A DNA stretch of 63,092 nucleotides from Castellaniella sp044508625 (GTDB lineage: Bacteria; Pseudomonadota; Gammaproteobacteria; Burkholderiales; Burkholderiaceae_B): contig JBIQHJ010000016.1 of assembly GCA_044508625.1 (NCBI GenBank), positions 1 through 63,092 on the forward strand. Direction: 5' to 3'. Both the position numbers and the translations under genes were made by a program. Every line of letters starts with the position of its first letter. The stretch's first letter is position 1. The notes beneath the pieces are model-generated. The model worked only from the letters and a program-made list of their open reading frames with translations. It did no database searches and was not told the DNA's origin. Positions 8,066-19,613 of this stretch are shown here, piece by piece.

Positions 8066-9319
8066 ATGGCAGAGATCCAGAACTACAACCTGAACTTCGG
8101 CCCCCAGCATCCGGCGGCCCACGGGGTGCTGCGCCTGGTGCTCGAGCTCGACGGCGAGGTCGTGCAGCGCGCCGACCCGCACATCGGCCTGCTGCATCGC
8201 GCCACCGAAAAGCTCGCCGAGCATCGCACCTACCTGCAGGCGCTGCCCTACATGGACCGCCTCGACTACGTGTCGATGATGAGCAACGAGCATGCCTACT
8301 GCATGGCCGCCGAGCGCCTGCTGGGCATCGAGGTGCCCTTGCGCGCCCAGTACATCCGCGTGATGTTCGACGAGATCACGCGCATCCTCAACCACCTCAT
8401 GTCGCTGGGCTCGCACGCGCTGGACGTGGGCGCCATGGCCGTGTTCCTGTACGCCTTCCGCGAGCGCGAGGACTTGATGGACTGCTACGAGGCGGTGTCG
8501 GGCGCGCGCATGCACGCGGCCTACTACCGTCCCGGCGGCGTCTACCGCGACCTGCCCGACACCATGCCGCAGTACGCGCCCAGCAAGTACCGCAGCGACA
8601 AGGAAATGCGCGCCATGAACGACGCGCGCTCGGGCTCGCTGCTGGACTTCATCGAGGACTTCACCAACCGCTTCCCGAACTGCGTGGACGAGTACGAGGT
8701 CCTGCTGACCGACAACCGCATCTGGAAGCAGCGCCTCGTCGACGTCGGCGTGGTCTCGCCGGAACGCGCGCTGGCGCTGGGCTTCACCGGCCCCATGCTG
8801 CGCGGCTCGGGCATCGAGTGGGACCTGCGCAAGCACCAGCCCTACGATGTCTACGATCGCCTCGAGTTCGACATCCCGGTGGGCGTCAACGGCGACTGCT
8901 ACGACCGCTACCTGGTGCGGATCGCCGAGATGCGCGAGTCCAACCGCATCATCCGCCAGTGCGTGGAATGGCTGCGCAACAATCCCGGCCCGGTCATCAT
9001 CGACAACCACAAGGTCGCCCCGCCCAGGCGCGAGCGCATGAAGACCGGCATGGAGGACATGATCCACCACTTCAAGCTCTTTACCGAGGGCATGCACGTG
9101 CCCGAGGGCGAGGCCTACGCGGCGGTCGAGCATCCCAAGGGCGAGTTCGGCATCTACATGGTGTCCGACGGGGCCAACAAGCCCTACCGGGTCAAGATCC
9201 GCGCGCCCGGCTTCGCCCACCTGCAATCGCTCGAGGAAATGTCCCGCGGCCACATGATCTCCGACGTGGTGACCATCATCGGCACCCAGGACATCGTGTT
9301 CGGCGAGATCGACCGCTAG
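8066..9319 (+). CDS. nuoD: NADH-quinone oxidoreductase subunit D
   Basis: A 417-residue 49-kDa-type subunit that forms the quinone pocket together with NuoB. The N-terminal L-N-F-G-P-Q-H-P-A-A-H-G-V-L-R contains the conserved His loop. The fold is related to the large subunit of NiFe hydrogenases but lacks its metal ligands, as in all NuoD. The C-terminal D-I-V-F-G-E-I-D-R is the usual family ending. It lies one base after nuoC and 43 before nuoE. Confidence 0.97.
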   Translation: MAEIQNYNLNFGPQHPAAHGVLRLVLELDGEVVQRADPHIGLLHRATEKLAEHRTYLQALPYMDRLDYVSMMSNEHAYCMAAERLLGIEVPLRAQYIRVMFDEITRILNHLMSLGSHALDVGAMAVFLYAFREREDLMDCYEAVSGARMHAAYYRPGGVYRDLPDTMPQYAPSKYRSDKEMRAMNDARSGSLLDFIEDFTNRFPNCVDEYEVLLTDNRIWKQRLVDVGVVSPERALALGFTGPMLRGSGIEWDLRKHQPYDVYDRLEFDIPVGVNGDCYDRYLVRIAEMRESNRIIRQCVEWLRNNPGPVIIDNHKVAPPRRERMKTGMEDMIHHFKLFTEGMHVPEGEAYAAVEHPKGEFGIYMVSDGANKPYRVKIRAPGFAHLQSLEEMSRGHMISDVVTIIGTQDIVFGEIDR

Positions 9320-9362
9320 CCGGCCGCGCCGACCGCCCCCAGGACGCCAACCAGGGATTCAT

Positions 9363-9854
9363 ATGCTGCTTTCCGAACAAGCCTACCGCAAGATCGACAA
9401 GGAACTCACCAAGTTCCCGCCTGAACAAAAGCGCTCCGCCGTGATGGCGGCGCTCACCATCGCCCAGGACGAGCGGGGCTGGGTGTCGCCCGAGATCATC
9501 CGCGACATCGCGCAGTACCTCGGCCAGCCGCCCATCGCGGTCCAGGAGGTCGCGACCTTCTACAACATGTTCAACACCAAGCCGGTCGGGCGCTACACGC
9601 TGACGATCTGCACCAACCTGCCCTGTGCCCTGCAGGACGGCGTCAAGTCCGCCGAGTACCTCAAGGAAAAGCTCGGGATCGATTTCCACGAGACCACCCC
9701 CGACGGCCTGTTCACCCTGATCGAGGGCGAGTGCATGGGCGCCTGCGGCGACGCGCCCGTGGTCATCGTCAACGGCAAGCACATGTGCTGCCGCATGCAG
9801 CCGGAAAAAATCGACGCCCTGATCGGCGAACTCAAACAGCAGGAGTCGGCATGA
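9363..9854 (+). CDS. nuoE: NADH-quinone oxidoreductase subunit E
   Basis: A 163-residue 24-kDa-type subunit with a thioredoxin-like fold that holds the [2Fe-2S] cluster N1a of the NADH module. The ligands are Cys83 and Cys88 (I-C-T-N-L-P-C) and Cys124 and Cys128 (E-C-M-G-A-C-G-D-A-P). The N-terminal helices with Q-E-V-A-T-F-Y-N-M-F are typical. Its stop overlaps the nuoF start by four bases (ATGA). Confidence 0.97.
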   Translation: MLLSEQAYRKIDKELTKFPPEQKRSAVMAALTIAQDERGWVSPEIIRDIAQYLGQPPIAVQEVATFYNMFNTKPVGRYTLTICTNLPCALQDGVKSAEYLKEKLGIDFHETTPDGLFTLIEGECMGACGDAPVVIVNGKHMCCRMQPEKIDALIGELKQQESA

Positions 9855-11221
9855 GCGGTCTGGACGTACTGCAGAAATTCTCCACGGACGCGCTGTCTCC
9901 GGACCTGGGCGGGGATCCCTCGCGCAGCATGATCTTCCATGGCCGCCACATCGAGCCGCAGATCCTCGCGGGCCTGGACGGCAACAACTGGGGCCTCCAG
10001 GACTACGTCGCGCGCGGCGGCTACGAGGGCCTGCGCCGCATCCTCTCCACGGGCATGAAGCCCGAGGAGGTGGTCGCCGAGGTCAAGGCCGCCAGCCTGC
10101 GCGGCCGCGGGGGCGCGGGCTTTCCCACCGGGCTCAAATGGAGTTTCATGCCGCGCAACATCCCGGGCCAGAAATACCTGGTCTGCAATTCCGACGAGGG
10201 CGAGCCCGGAACCTTCAAGGACCGCGACATCCTGCGCTACAACCCGCATTCCGTGATCGAGGGCATGATCATCGGCGGCTACGCCATGGGCATCAGCGTC
10301 GGCTACAACTACATCCACGGCGAGATCTTCCAGATCTACGAGCGCTTCGAGGAGGCCCTCGAGCAGGCCCGCGAGGCGGGATTCCTCGGCAAGGACATCC
10401 TGGGCTCGGGCTTCGATTTCGAGCTGCACGCCTTCCATGGCTTCGGCGCCTACATCTGCGGCGAGGAAACGGCCCTGCTGGAATCGATCGAGGGCAAGAA
10501 AGGCCAGCCGCGCTTCAAGCCGCCATTCCCGGCGAGCTTCGGCCTGTACGGCAAGCCCACCACGGTCAACAACACCGAGACCTTCGCCGCGGTGCCCTGG
10601 ATCTTTCGCCACAGTGCCCGGGAATACCTCGAGACCGGCGTTCCCAACGCGGGCGGGACCAAGATCTTTTCCATCTCGGGCGACGTCGAGCTCCCCGGCA
10701 ACTACGAGATCCCGCTGGGCACGCCCTTCGCGACGCTGCTGGACCTCGCCGGCGGGATGCGCGGCGGGCGCAAGCTCAAGGCGGTGATCCCGGGGGGCTC
10801 CAGCGCCCCGGTGCTGCCCGCCGACATCATGATGCAGACCAACATGGACTACGACTCGATCGCCAAGGCCGGGTCCATGCTGGGCTCGGGCGCGGTGATC
10901 GTCATGGACGAGACCCGCTGCATGGTCAAGTCCCTGATGCGCCTGTCGTACTTCTACTTCGAGGAATCCTGCGGCCAGTGCACGCCGTGCCGCGAAGGCA
11001 CCGGCTGGCTCTATCGCATGATGAACCGCGTCGAGCACGGACGCGGCACGTACGAGGACATCGAGACCCTGGACTCCGCGGCGCACAACATGATGGGCCG
11101 CACCATCTGCGCCCTGGCCGACGCCGCCGCCATGCCGGTACGCAGCTTCATCAAGCACTTCCGCGACGAATTCGTACACCACATCGAGCACAAGGATTGT
11201 GTGGTGTCCAAATATCTGTAG
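9851..11221 (+). CDS. nuoF: NADH-quinone oxidoreductase subunit F
   Basis: A 456-residue 51-kDa-type subunit, the NADH entry point of complex I. The FMN/NADH glycine loop G-R-G-G-A-G-F-P-T-G is at residues 85-94, followed by N-S-D-E-G-E-P-G-T. The [4Fe-4S] N3 ligands are Cys374, Cys377 and Cys380 (S-C-G-Q-C-T-P-C) and Cys420. The start at 9851 overlaps the nuoE stop and has an AGGAG box; the longer open frame to 9731 runs inside nuoE and is not conserved. Confidence 0.97.
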   Translation: MSGLDVLQKFSTDALSPDLGGDPSRSMIFHGRHIEPQILAGLDGNNWGLQDYVARGGYEGLRRILSTGMKPEEVVAEVKAASLRGRGGAGFPTGLKWSFMPRNIPGQKYLVCNSDEGEPGTFKDRDILRYNPHSVIEGMIIGGYAMGISVGYNYIHGEIFQIYERFEEALEQAREAGFLGKDILGSGFDFELHAFHGFGAYICGEETALLESIEGKKGQPRFKPPFPASFGLYGKPTTVNNTETFAAVPWIFRHSAREYLETGVPNAGGTKIFSISGDVELPGNYEIPLGTPFATLLDLAGGMRGGRKLKAVIPGGSSAPVLPADIMMQTNMDYDSIAKAGSMLGSGAVIVMDETRCMVKSLMRLSYFYFEESCGQCTPCREGTGWLYRMMNRVEHGRGTYEDIETLDSAAHNMMGRTICALADAAAMPVRSFIKHFRDEFVHHIEHKDCVVSKYL

Positions 11222-11236
11222 GATCAGGACACGCTC

Positions 11237-13564
11237 ATGGTAGAACTCACCATAGACGGCCTCAAGGTCGAAGCCGCCGAGGGCAGCATGGTCATCCAGG
11301 CCGCGCATGCGGCCGGCCTTTACATCCCCCATTTCTGCTATCACAAGAAACTGAGCATCGCGGCCAACTGCCGCATGTGCCTGGTCGAGGTCGAAAAGGC
11401 GCCCAAGGCGCTGCCGGCCTGCGCCACCCCCGTCACCAACGGCATGGTGGTGCACACGCGCTCGGAAAAGGCCGTGGCCGCCCAGCGCGCCGTCATGGAG
11501 TTCCTGCTGATCAACCACCCGCTGGACTGCCCGGTGTGCGACCAGGGCGGCGAGTGCCAGCTCCAGGACCTGGCGATGGGCTACGGCGAGTCCGCCTCGC
11601 GCTACAAGGAACCCAAGCGCGTGGTCTTCCACAAGCCCATGGGGCCCCTGATCTCGGCCGAGCAGATGCAGCGCTGCATCCATTGCACGCGCTGCATCCG
11701 CGTCGGCGAGGAGATCGGCGGCATCATGGAGATCGGGATGCTCAACCGCGGCGAGTTCGCCGAGATCACGACCTTCGTGGGCGAGGCCGTCGAGTCCGAG
11801 CTCTCGGGCAACATGATCGACGTGTGCCCGGTGGGCGCGCTGCTGTCCAAGCCCTTCATGATGTCGGCCCGCACCTGGGAGCTCGCCCGCCGCCGCTCGG
11901 TCAGCCCGCACGACAGCGTGGGCGCCAACCTCGTGGTCCAGACCAAGATGGACCGCGTGATGCGCGTCGTCCCCTTCGAGAACGAGGACGTCAACGAGTG
12001 CTGGATCAGCGACCGCGACCGCTTTTCCTACTGCGGGCTGTATACCGAGGATCGCCTGCAGCATCCCATGGTCAAGGGCTGCGACGGCCAGTGGCACGAG
12101 GCCTCCTGGTCCGACGCCCTGCGGGTCGTCGTCGACGGGATCAACCAGGTGCGCGAGGAATCCGGCCCGGGCCAGATCGGCGCCATCGGCACCGAGACCT
12201 CCACGCTCGAGGAGCTGGCCCTGCTGGCGCGCCTGACGCGCGCCCTGGGTTCCGACAATATCGACTTTCGCCTGCGCGGCGACGGCGCCGCGCTGGACGC
12301 CGCGCTCTCGGGCGCGCCGTGGCTCGGCCTGCCGATCGCGCGGCTCAACGAGCTCGACCGCGTGCTGGTGGTGGGCTCGTTCCTGCGCAAGGACCATCCG
12401 CTGCTCGCGCAGCGCCTGCGCCAGGCGGCCAAGCGCGGCATGCAGCTCTCCCTGATCGAGTCCGTGGCGGCCGATCCGCTGGTGCCGGTGACCGCGCGCA
12501 TGACGGTGGCGCCCTCGGCCTGTGCCAACGCCCTGGCCGAGGTGGCCGCGGCGCTCGCGCTGCAGGCGGGCCAGCCGGTGCCCGAGGCCTTCGCGGGCGC
12601 GCAGCCTGGCGAGGCCGCCCGGGCCATCGCCGCGAGCCTCGCCTCGGGCGAGCGCGTCGCCGTGCTGCTGGGCAATATGGCGGTCGCCTCGGGGCAGGCC
12701 GCCCTGCTGGCGGCCAATGCCAGCGCCGTGGCGCGGGCCGCGGGCGGCACCTTCGGCTTCCTCACGGCGGGCGGCAACACGGTCGGCGGCTACCTGGCCG
12801 GCGCCGTGCCGTCGCAAGGCGGCCTGGACGCCGCGCGCATGCTGGCCGAGCCGCTCAAGGCCTACATCGTGCTGCATGCCGAGCCGCGTCTGGACAGCGA
12901 CCTGGGCGAGCGCGCGGTGCGCGCCCTGCAAGGGTCGGCGCTGGCGGTGGCCCTGACCTCGTACCGCTCGGCGGCCGAGGACTGGGCCGACGTCATGCTG
13001 CCGGTGGCGCCGTTCACCGAGACCTCGGGCACCTTCGTCAACGCCGAGGGCAGGGCCCAGAGCTTCAAGGGCGTGGCCGCCCCGGTGGGCGACACCCGCC
13101 CCGCCTGGAAGGTCCTGCGCGTGCTGGGCAATCTGTTCGAGCTCCAGGGCTTCGACGACGAGACCTCCGAGTCGGTGCGCGACACCGTGATGGTGGGCGG
13201 GCTCGAGGGCCGCCTGTCGAACGCCATCCGCACGGCCCCGGGCCTGCACGCGCCCGTCCAGGGCCTCGAGCGCATCCCCGAGGTGCCCATCTATCGCAGC
13301 GACGCCCTGGTGCGCCGCTCGCAGCCCCTGCAGGAGCACGTCGCCTCGGCGCCGCCGCGGGCCGCCATGAACGCGGCCACGCTGCAGTCCCTGGGCGTAC
13401 GAGAGGGCGACGCCCTGAGGATCTCCAGCGCCCATGGCGCGATCGAGCTGCCCGCCGCCCTGGATCCCGCCGTGGCCGACGGCGGCGTGCGCATCGCCGC
13501 CGCGTTCGAGCAGACCGCCGCCCTGGGCTGCTGCCAGGGCCAAATCACCGTGGAGCGAATCTAA
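11237..13564 (+). CDS. nuoG: NADH-quinone oxidoreductase subunit G
   Basis: A 775-residue large subunit of the NADH arm. The N-terminal ferredoxin-like domain has Cys34, Cys45, Cys48 and Cys62 for [2Fe-2S] N1b. Next come His94, Cys98, Cys101 and Cys107 for a [4Fe-4S] centre, then C-I-H-C-T-R-C (Cys147, 150, 153) for a further cluster. The rest is a molybdopterin-oxidoreductase-like domain that is structural and without cofactor in complex I; it is Ala-rich and less conserved here. The stop codon shares one base with the nuoH ATG (TAATG). Confidence 0.97.
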   Translation: MVELTIDGLKVEAAEGSMVIQAAHAAGLYIPHFCYHKKLSIAANCRMCLVEVEKAPKALPACATPVTNGMVVHTRSEKAVAAQRAVMEFLLINHPLDCPVCDQGGECQLQDLAMGYGESASRYKEPKRVVFHKPMGPLISAEQMQRCIHCTRCIRVGEEIGGIMEIGMLNRGEFAEITTFVGEAVESELSGNMIDVCPVGALLSKPFMMSARTWELARRRSVSPHDSVGANLVVQTKMDRVMRVVPFENEDVNECWISDRDRFSYCGLYTEDRLQHPMVKGCDGQWHEASWSDALRVVVDGINQVREESGPGQIGAIGTETSTLEELALLARLTRALGSDNIDFRLRGDGAALDAALSGAPWLGLPIARLNELDRVLVVGSFLRKDHPLLAQRLRQAAKRGMQLSLIESVAADPLVPVTARMTVAPSACANALAEVAAALALQAGQPVPEAFAGAQPGEAARAIAASLASGERVAVLLGNMAVASGQAALLAANASAVARAAGGTFGFLTAGGNTVGGYLAGAVPSQGGLDAARMLAEPLKAYIVLHAEPRLDSDLGERAVRALQGSALAVALTSYRSAAEDWADVMLPVAPFTETSGTFVNAEGRAQSFKGVAAPVGDTRPAWKVLRVLGNLFELQGFDDETSESVRDTVMVGGLEGRLSNAIRTAPGLHAPVQGLERIPEVPIYRSDALVRRSQPLQEHVASAPPRAAMNAATLQSLGVREGDALRISSAHGAIELPAALDPAVADGGVRIAAAFEQTAALGCCQGQITVERI

Positions 13565-14637
13565 TGGACTGGTTGAACGCCCTCGATGCCTTCGGCACCG
13601 GCCTGATCGGCGAGACGCCCTGGCTGGTGGTCTGGACGCTCATCAAGATCGTCGTCATCGCGGTGCCCATCATCCTGTGCGTGGCCTACCTGACCTACTG
13701 GGAACGCAAGATGATCGGCGCCATGCACGTGCGCCTGGGCCCCACGCGCGTGGGCTACCGCGGCCTGCTGCAGCCCTTCGCCGACGTGTTCAAGCTTCTC
13801 ACCAAGGAGCTCATCGTCCCGACCAAGGCCAACCCGGTGCTCTACATCCTGGCGCCCGTGGTCACCCTGATGCCGGCCCTCGCGGCCTGGGCGGTGATCC
13901 CGTTCCAGCCCGAGGTCGTGCTGGCCGACATCAACGCCGGCCTGCTGTTCGTCATGGCCATCACCTCGCTGGGCGTCTACGGCGTGATCGTGGCGGGCTG
14001 GGCCTCCAACTCCAAGTACGCCCTGCTGGGCGCGCTGCGGGCGGCGGCCCAGATGGTGTCCTACGAGCTCGCCATCGGCTTCGTCCTGGTGACGGTGCTG
14101 CTGGTCTCGGGCACCCTCAACCTCAGCGGCATCGTCGAGGGCCAGGGCGCGGGCCGGTTCGCGGCCATGGGCCTGAGCTTCCTGTCGTGGAACTGGCTGC
14201 CGCTGCTGCCGCTGTTCGTCATCTACGTGGTCTCGTCGGTGGCCGAGACCAACCGTCACCCCTTCGACGTGGTCGAAGGCGAATCCGAGATCGTGGCCGG
14301 GCACATGGTGGAATACTCGGGGATGGGCTTCGCCCTGTTCTTCCTCGGCGAGTACGCCAACATGATCCTGCTCTCGGCCATGGCCTCGATCATGTTCCTG
14401 GGCGGCTGGCTGCCGCCGCTGGATTTCGCGCCCTTCACCTGGATCCCGGGCTGGATCTGGCTGGGCATCAAGACCTTCGTCGTGGTGTCCATGTTCATCT
14501 GGTTCCGCGCCACCTTCCCGCGCTATCGCTACGACCAGATCATGCGCCTGGGCTGGAAGGTCTTCATCCCGCTGACCGGCATCTGGCTGGTGGTGGTGGC
14601 GATCTGGATGCAGACGCCCTGGAACATCTGGCAATAA
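13564..14637 (+). CDS. nuoH: NADH-quinone oxidoreductase subunit H
   Basis: A 357-residue membrane subunit that joins the peripheral arm to the membrane arm and lines the quinone channel. Signatures seen are Y-W-E-R-K-M-I-G-A-M-H-V-R-L-G-P, the acidic E-T-N-R-H-P-F-D-V-V-E-G-E-S-E cytosolic loop, and F-I-W-F-R-A-T-F-P-R-Y-R-Y-D near the end. The ATG at 13564 overlaps the nuoG stop by one base, so translation is probably coupled. nuoI follows after 10 bases. Confidence 0.97.
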   Translation: MDWLNALDAFGTGLIGETPWLVVWTLIKIVVIAVPIILCVAYLTYWERKMIGAMHVRLGPTRVGYRGLLQPFADVFKLLTKELIVPTKANPVLYILAPVVTLMPALAAWAVIPFQPEVVLADINAGLLFVMAITSLGVYGVIVAGWASNSKYALLGALRAAAQMVSYELAIGFVLVTVLLVSGTLNLSGIVEGQGAGRFAAMGLSFLSWNWLPLLPLFVIYVVSSVAETNRHPFDVVEGESEIVAGHMVEYSGMGFALFFLGEYANMILLSAMASIMFLGGWLPPLDFAPFTWIPGWIWLGIKTFVVVSMFIWFRATFPRYRYDQIMRLGWKVFIPLTGIWLVVVAIWMQTPWNIWQ

Positions 14638-14647
14638 GGGGTACGAC

Positions 14648-15136
14648 ATGGAAGCGATCAAGGATTTCTTCGGCAGCCTGATGTTGAAGGAAATGCTCGA
14701 GGGCATGCGCCTGACGGGCAAGTATTTCTTCAAGCGCAAGGTCACCCTGCGCTATCCGATGGAAAAGACGCCGGCCTCGCCGCGGTTTCGCGGCCTGCAC
14801 GCGCTGCGCCGCTATCCCAACGGCGAGGAGCGCTGCATCGCCTGCAAGCTCTGCGAGGCGGTCTGTCCGGCGCTGGCCATCACCATCGAGTCCGAGCAGC
14901 GCGAGGACGGCACGCGCCGCACCACGCGCTACGACATCGACCTGGCCAAGTGCATATTTTGCGGCTTCTGCGAGGAAAGCTGCCCGACGGACTCGATCGT
15001 CGAGACCCACCTGTACGAATACCACGGGGAAAAGCGCGGCGACCTGTACTACACCAAGGACATGCTGCTGGCGATCGGCGACCGCTACGAACCCGGGATC
15101 GCTTCGCGCCGGGCGGCCGACGCGCCCTACCGTTGA
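14648..15136 (+). CDS. nuoI: NADH-quinone oxidoreductase subunit I
   Basis: A 162-residue 8Fe ferredoxin-type subunit that carries clusters N6a and N6b between NuoG and NuoB. Both CxxCxxCxxxC sets are complete: Cys63, 66, 69 and 73, then Cys102, 105, 108 and 112. The N-terminal amphipathic part and the R-Y-P segment are as in other NuoI. It sits 10 bases after nuoH and 16 before nuoJ. Confidence 0.97.
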   Translation: MEAIKDFFGSLMLKEMLEGMRLTGKYFFKRKVTLRYPMEKTPASPRFRGLHALRRYPNGEERCIACKLCEAVCPALAITIESEQREDGTRRTTRYDIDLAKCIFCGFCEESCPTDSIVETHLYEYHGEKRGDLYYTKDMLLAIGDRYEPGIASRRAADAPYR

Positions 15137-15152
15137 AGTAGGAACACAGACC

Positions 15153-15767
15153 ATGACGTTCGATACCGTACTGTTTTACATCCTCGCGCTGGTGCTGGTG
15201 ATCGCCGCCTTCCGGGTGATCACCGCCTCCAGCCCCGTCACCGGCGTGCTGCACCTGATCCTGACCTTCTTCACCGCCTCCATGATGTGGATGCTGATCC
15301 AGGCCGAGTTCCTCGCGCTGGCCCTGGTGATCGTCTACGTCGGCGCGGTGATGGTGCTGTTCCTGTTCGTGGTGATGATGCTCGACATGCGCACCGAGGG
15401 CCTCAAGGAGGGCCTGCGCGTGTACCTGCCCCTGGGCCTGGGCATCGGCCTGATCATGGTGCTCGAGATGGCGTTCGTGGTGCTGCGCTCGTGGGGCGAC
15501 GCGCCGCCGCCGGCGCCGGTGGCCGACGATTTCGACAACACCCTGGCGCTGGGCACGCTCATGTACACCGATTACGTCTACGCGGTCGAGATCGGCGGGC
15601 TGGTCCTGCTGGTGGGGATGATCGCGGCGATCGCGCTGACGATGCGCAAGCGCGCGGACTACAAGCGCACCAACCCGTCCCGCCAGGTGCGCGTGCGCGC
15701 CGCCGACCGGGTGCGGCTGGTGAGCATGCCCGCGCAGGTCGAAGCCAAGGAAGGAGAAAACGAATGA
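15153..15767 (+). CDS. nuoJ: NADH-quinone oxidoreductase subunit J
   Basis: A 204-residue membrane subunit at the hinge of the proton-pumping arm. Five hydrophobic segments are visible. The third contains the family motif with V-I-V-Y-V-G-A-V-M-V-L-F-L-F-V-V-M-M-L, the pi-bulge helix important for coupling. A charged C-terminal tail of about 40 residues follows the last membrane segment. The nuoK start overlaps its stop (ATGA). Confidence 0.96.
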   Translation: MTFDTVLFYILALVLVIAAFRVITASSPVTGVLHLILTFFTASMMWMLIQAEFLALALVIVYVGAVMVLFLFVVMMLDMRTEGLKEGLRVYLPLGLGIGLIMVLEMAFVVLRSWGDAPPPAPVADDFDNTLALGTLMYTDYVYAVEIGGLVLLVGMIAAIALTMRKRADYKRTNPSRQVRVRAADRVRLVSMPAQVEAKEGENE

Positions 15768-16072
15768 CACTGGGCCTGACGCATTACCTCATCGTGGGCG
15801 CCATCCTGTTTTCCATGGGGGTGTTCGGATTCTTCCTCAACCGGCGCAACCTGATCGTGCTGCTGATGTCGATCGAGCTGATCCTGCTCGCGGCCAACAT
15901 GAATTTCGTGGCGTTCTCGACCTGGTCGGGCGATGCGGCCGGGCAGGTGTTCGTGTTCTTCGTGCTGACGGTCGCGGCCGCCGAGGCCGCCATCGGGCTG
16001 GCCATCCTGGTGCTGCTGTTCCGCAACCTCTCCACGATCAACGTCGACAAGCTCGACCATCTCAAGGGATGA
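15764..16072 (+). CDS. nuoK: NADH-quinone oxidoreductase subunit K
   Basis: A 102-residue membrane subunit related to MrpC, with three membrane helices. The conserved membrane Glu residues are present in M-S-I-E-L-I-L-L-A-A-N and in A-A-A-E-A-A-I-G. The start at 15764 overlaps the nuoJ stop by four bases and has an AAGGAG box. The length equals that of typical NuoK. Its stop overlaps a potential upstream ATG of nuoL. Confidence 0.97.
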   Translation: MTLGLTHYLIVGAILFSMGVFGFFLNRRNLIVLLMSIELILLAANMNFVAFSTWSGDAAGQVFVFFVLTVAAAEAAIGLAILVLLFRNLSTINVDKLDHLKG

Positions 16073-16080
16073 CAGGCGCC

Positions 16081-18101
<2,021 letters not shown>

Positions 18102-18102
<1 letters not shown>

Positions 18103-19601
18103 TGGCTAGCGAAATGGCGTCCTCTACACTCCCCTGGCTGACACTCTCGATCTTCGTGCCGATCGTCTTCGGGCTGCTGGTGCTGCTGATCGGGCGCGAC
18201 GACAATCCCGGCCCGGCGCGCGTCCTGTCGCTGGTCGGGGCGATTGCCGGGCTGCTGGTGACCCTGCCGCTGTACACGGGCTTCAACCCCGGCACGGCCG
18301 ACATGCAGTTCGTCGAGAACACGCCGTGGATAGAGACCTTCGCCATGAACTACCACCTGGGGATCGACGGGATCTCGGTGTGGTTCGTGCTGCTGACCGC
18401 CTTCATCACCGTCATCGTGATCCTGGCCGGCTGGGAGGTCATCAAGTCGCGCGTGGCGCAGTACATGGCGTCCTTCCTCATCCTCTCGGGGCTGATGATC
18501 GGCGTGTTCTGCGCCCTGGACGGCATGCTGTTCTACGTGTTCTTCGAGGCCACCCTGATCCCGATGTACATCATCATCGGCGCCTGGGGCGGCCCCAACC
18601 GCGTGTACGCCGCCTTCAAGTTCTTTCTCTACACGCTGCTGGGCTCGCTGCTGACCCTGATCGCCTTCATCTATCTGTGGCACGCGGCGGGCGGGTCCTT
18701 CGACGTCCAGGCCTGGCACGACGTCCGCCTGAGCTACACCGAGCAGGTGTTCGTCTTCGTGGCCCTGCTGGCGGCCTTCGCGGTCAAGGTCCCGATGTGG
18801 CCGGTGCACACCTGGCTGCCCGACGCCCACGTCGAGGCGCCCACGGGCGGCTCGATCGTGCTGGCGGCCATCATGCTGAAACTCGGCGCCTACGGCTTCC
18901 TGCGCTTTTCCCTGCCCATCGCCCCCGACGCCTCGCACAGCCTCGCCGGGCTGATGATCGCGCTGTCGCTGATCGCGGTCATCTACATCGGCCTGGTGGC
19001 GATCGTCCAGGACGACATGAAAAAGCTCGTCGCCTATTCGTCGGTGGCCCACATGGGCTTCGTCACGCTGGGCTTCTTCATCTTCAACGTCACCGGCCTC
19101 GAGGGCGCGATCGTCCAGATGATCTCGCACGGCTTCGTCTCGGGGGCGATGTTCATGTGCATCGGCGTCATGTACGACCGGCTGCACACGCGGCGCATCG
19201 ACGCCTACGGCGGCGTGATCAACCGCATGCCGCGCTTCGTCACGTTCTTCGTGCTGTTCTCGATGGCCAATGCGGGCCTGCCGGGCACCAGCGGCTTCAT
19301 CGGCGAGTTCACGGTGATCCTGGGCGCGGTCGAGTACAACTTCTGGATCGGCCTGCTGGCGGCGACCGCCCTGATCTGGGGGGCGGGCTATTCGCTGTGG
19401 ATGGTCAAGCGCGTGGCCTTCGGCCCGGTGGCCAACGAGCACGTGGACGGGATGTCCGACCTGTGCAGCCGCGAGTTCCTGATCCTGGGGCTGCTGGCGA
19501 TCCTGACGCTGTTCATGGGGATCTATCCCAAGCCCTTCACGGACCTGATGCACCCCTCGGTGCAGGCTCTGCTGCAACACGTGTCCATCTCGAAACTGTA
19601 G
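18102..19601 (+). CDS. nuoM: NADH-quinone oxidoreductase subunit M
   Basis: A 499-residue antiporter-like proton-pumping subunit. Seen are F-F-E-A-T-L-I-P-M-Y with the key membrane Glu, H-T-W-L-P-D-A-H-V-E-A-P-T-G-G-S, and K-K-L-V-A-Y-S-S-V-A-H-M-G in the discontinuous helix region. The start at 18102 shares one base with the nuoL stop (TGATG). It precedes nuoN by 12 bases. The sequence is full length for the family. Confidence 0.96.
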
Positions 19602-19613
19602 GCCTGAATCACT

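Noticed and set aside
9593..13543. A 1316-codon open frame on the minus strand across nuoE-nuoG
   Set aside because: It is antisense to three genes with complete iron-sulfur motifs. Its product is a His/Arg/Ala/Gly-rich string without domains, as expected when GC-rich codons are read on the other strand.
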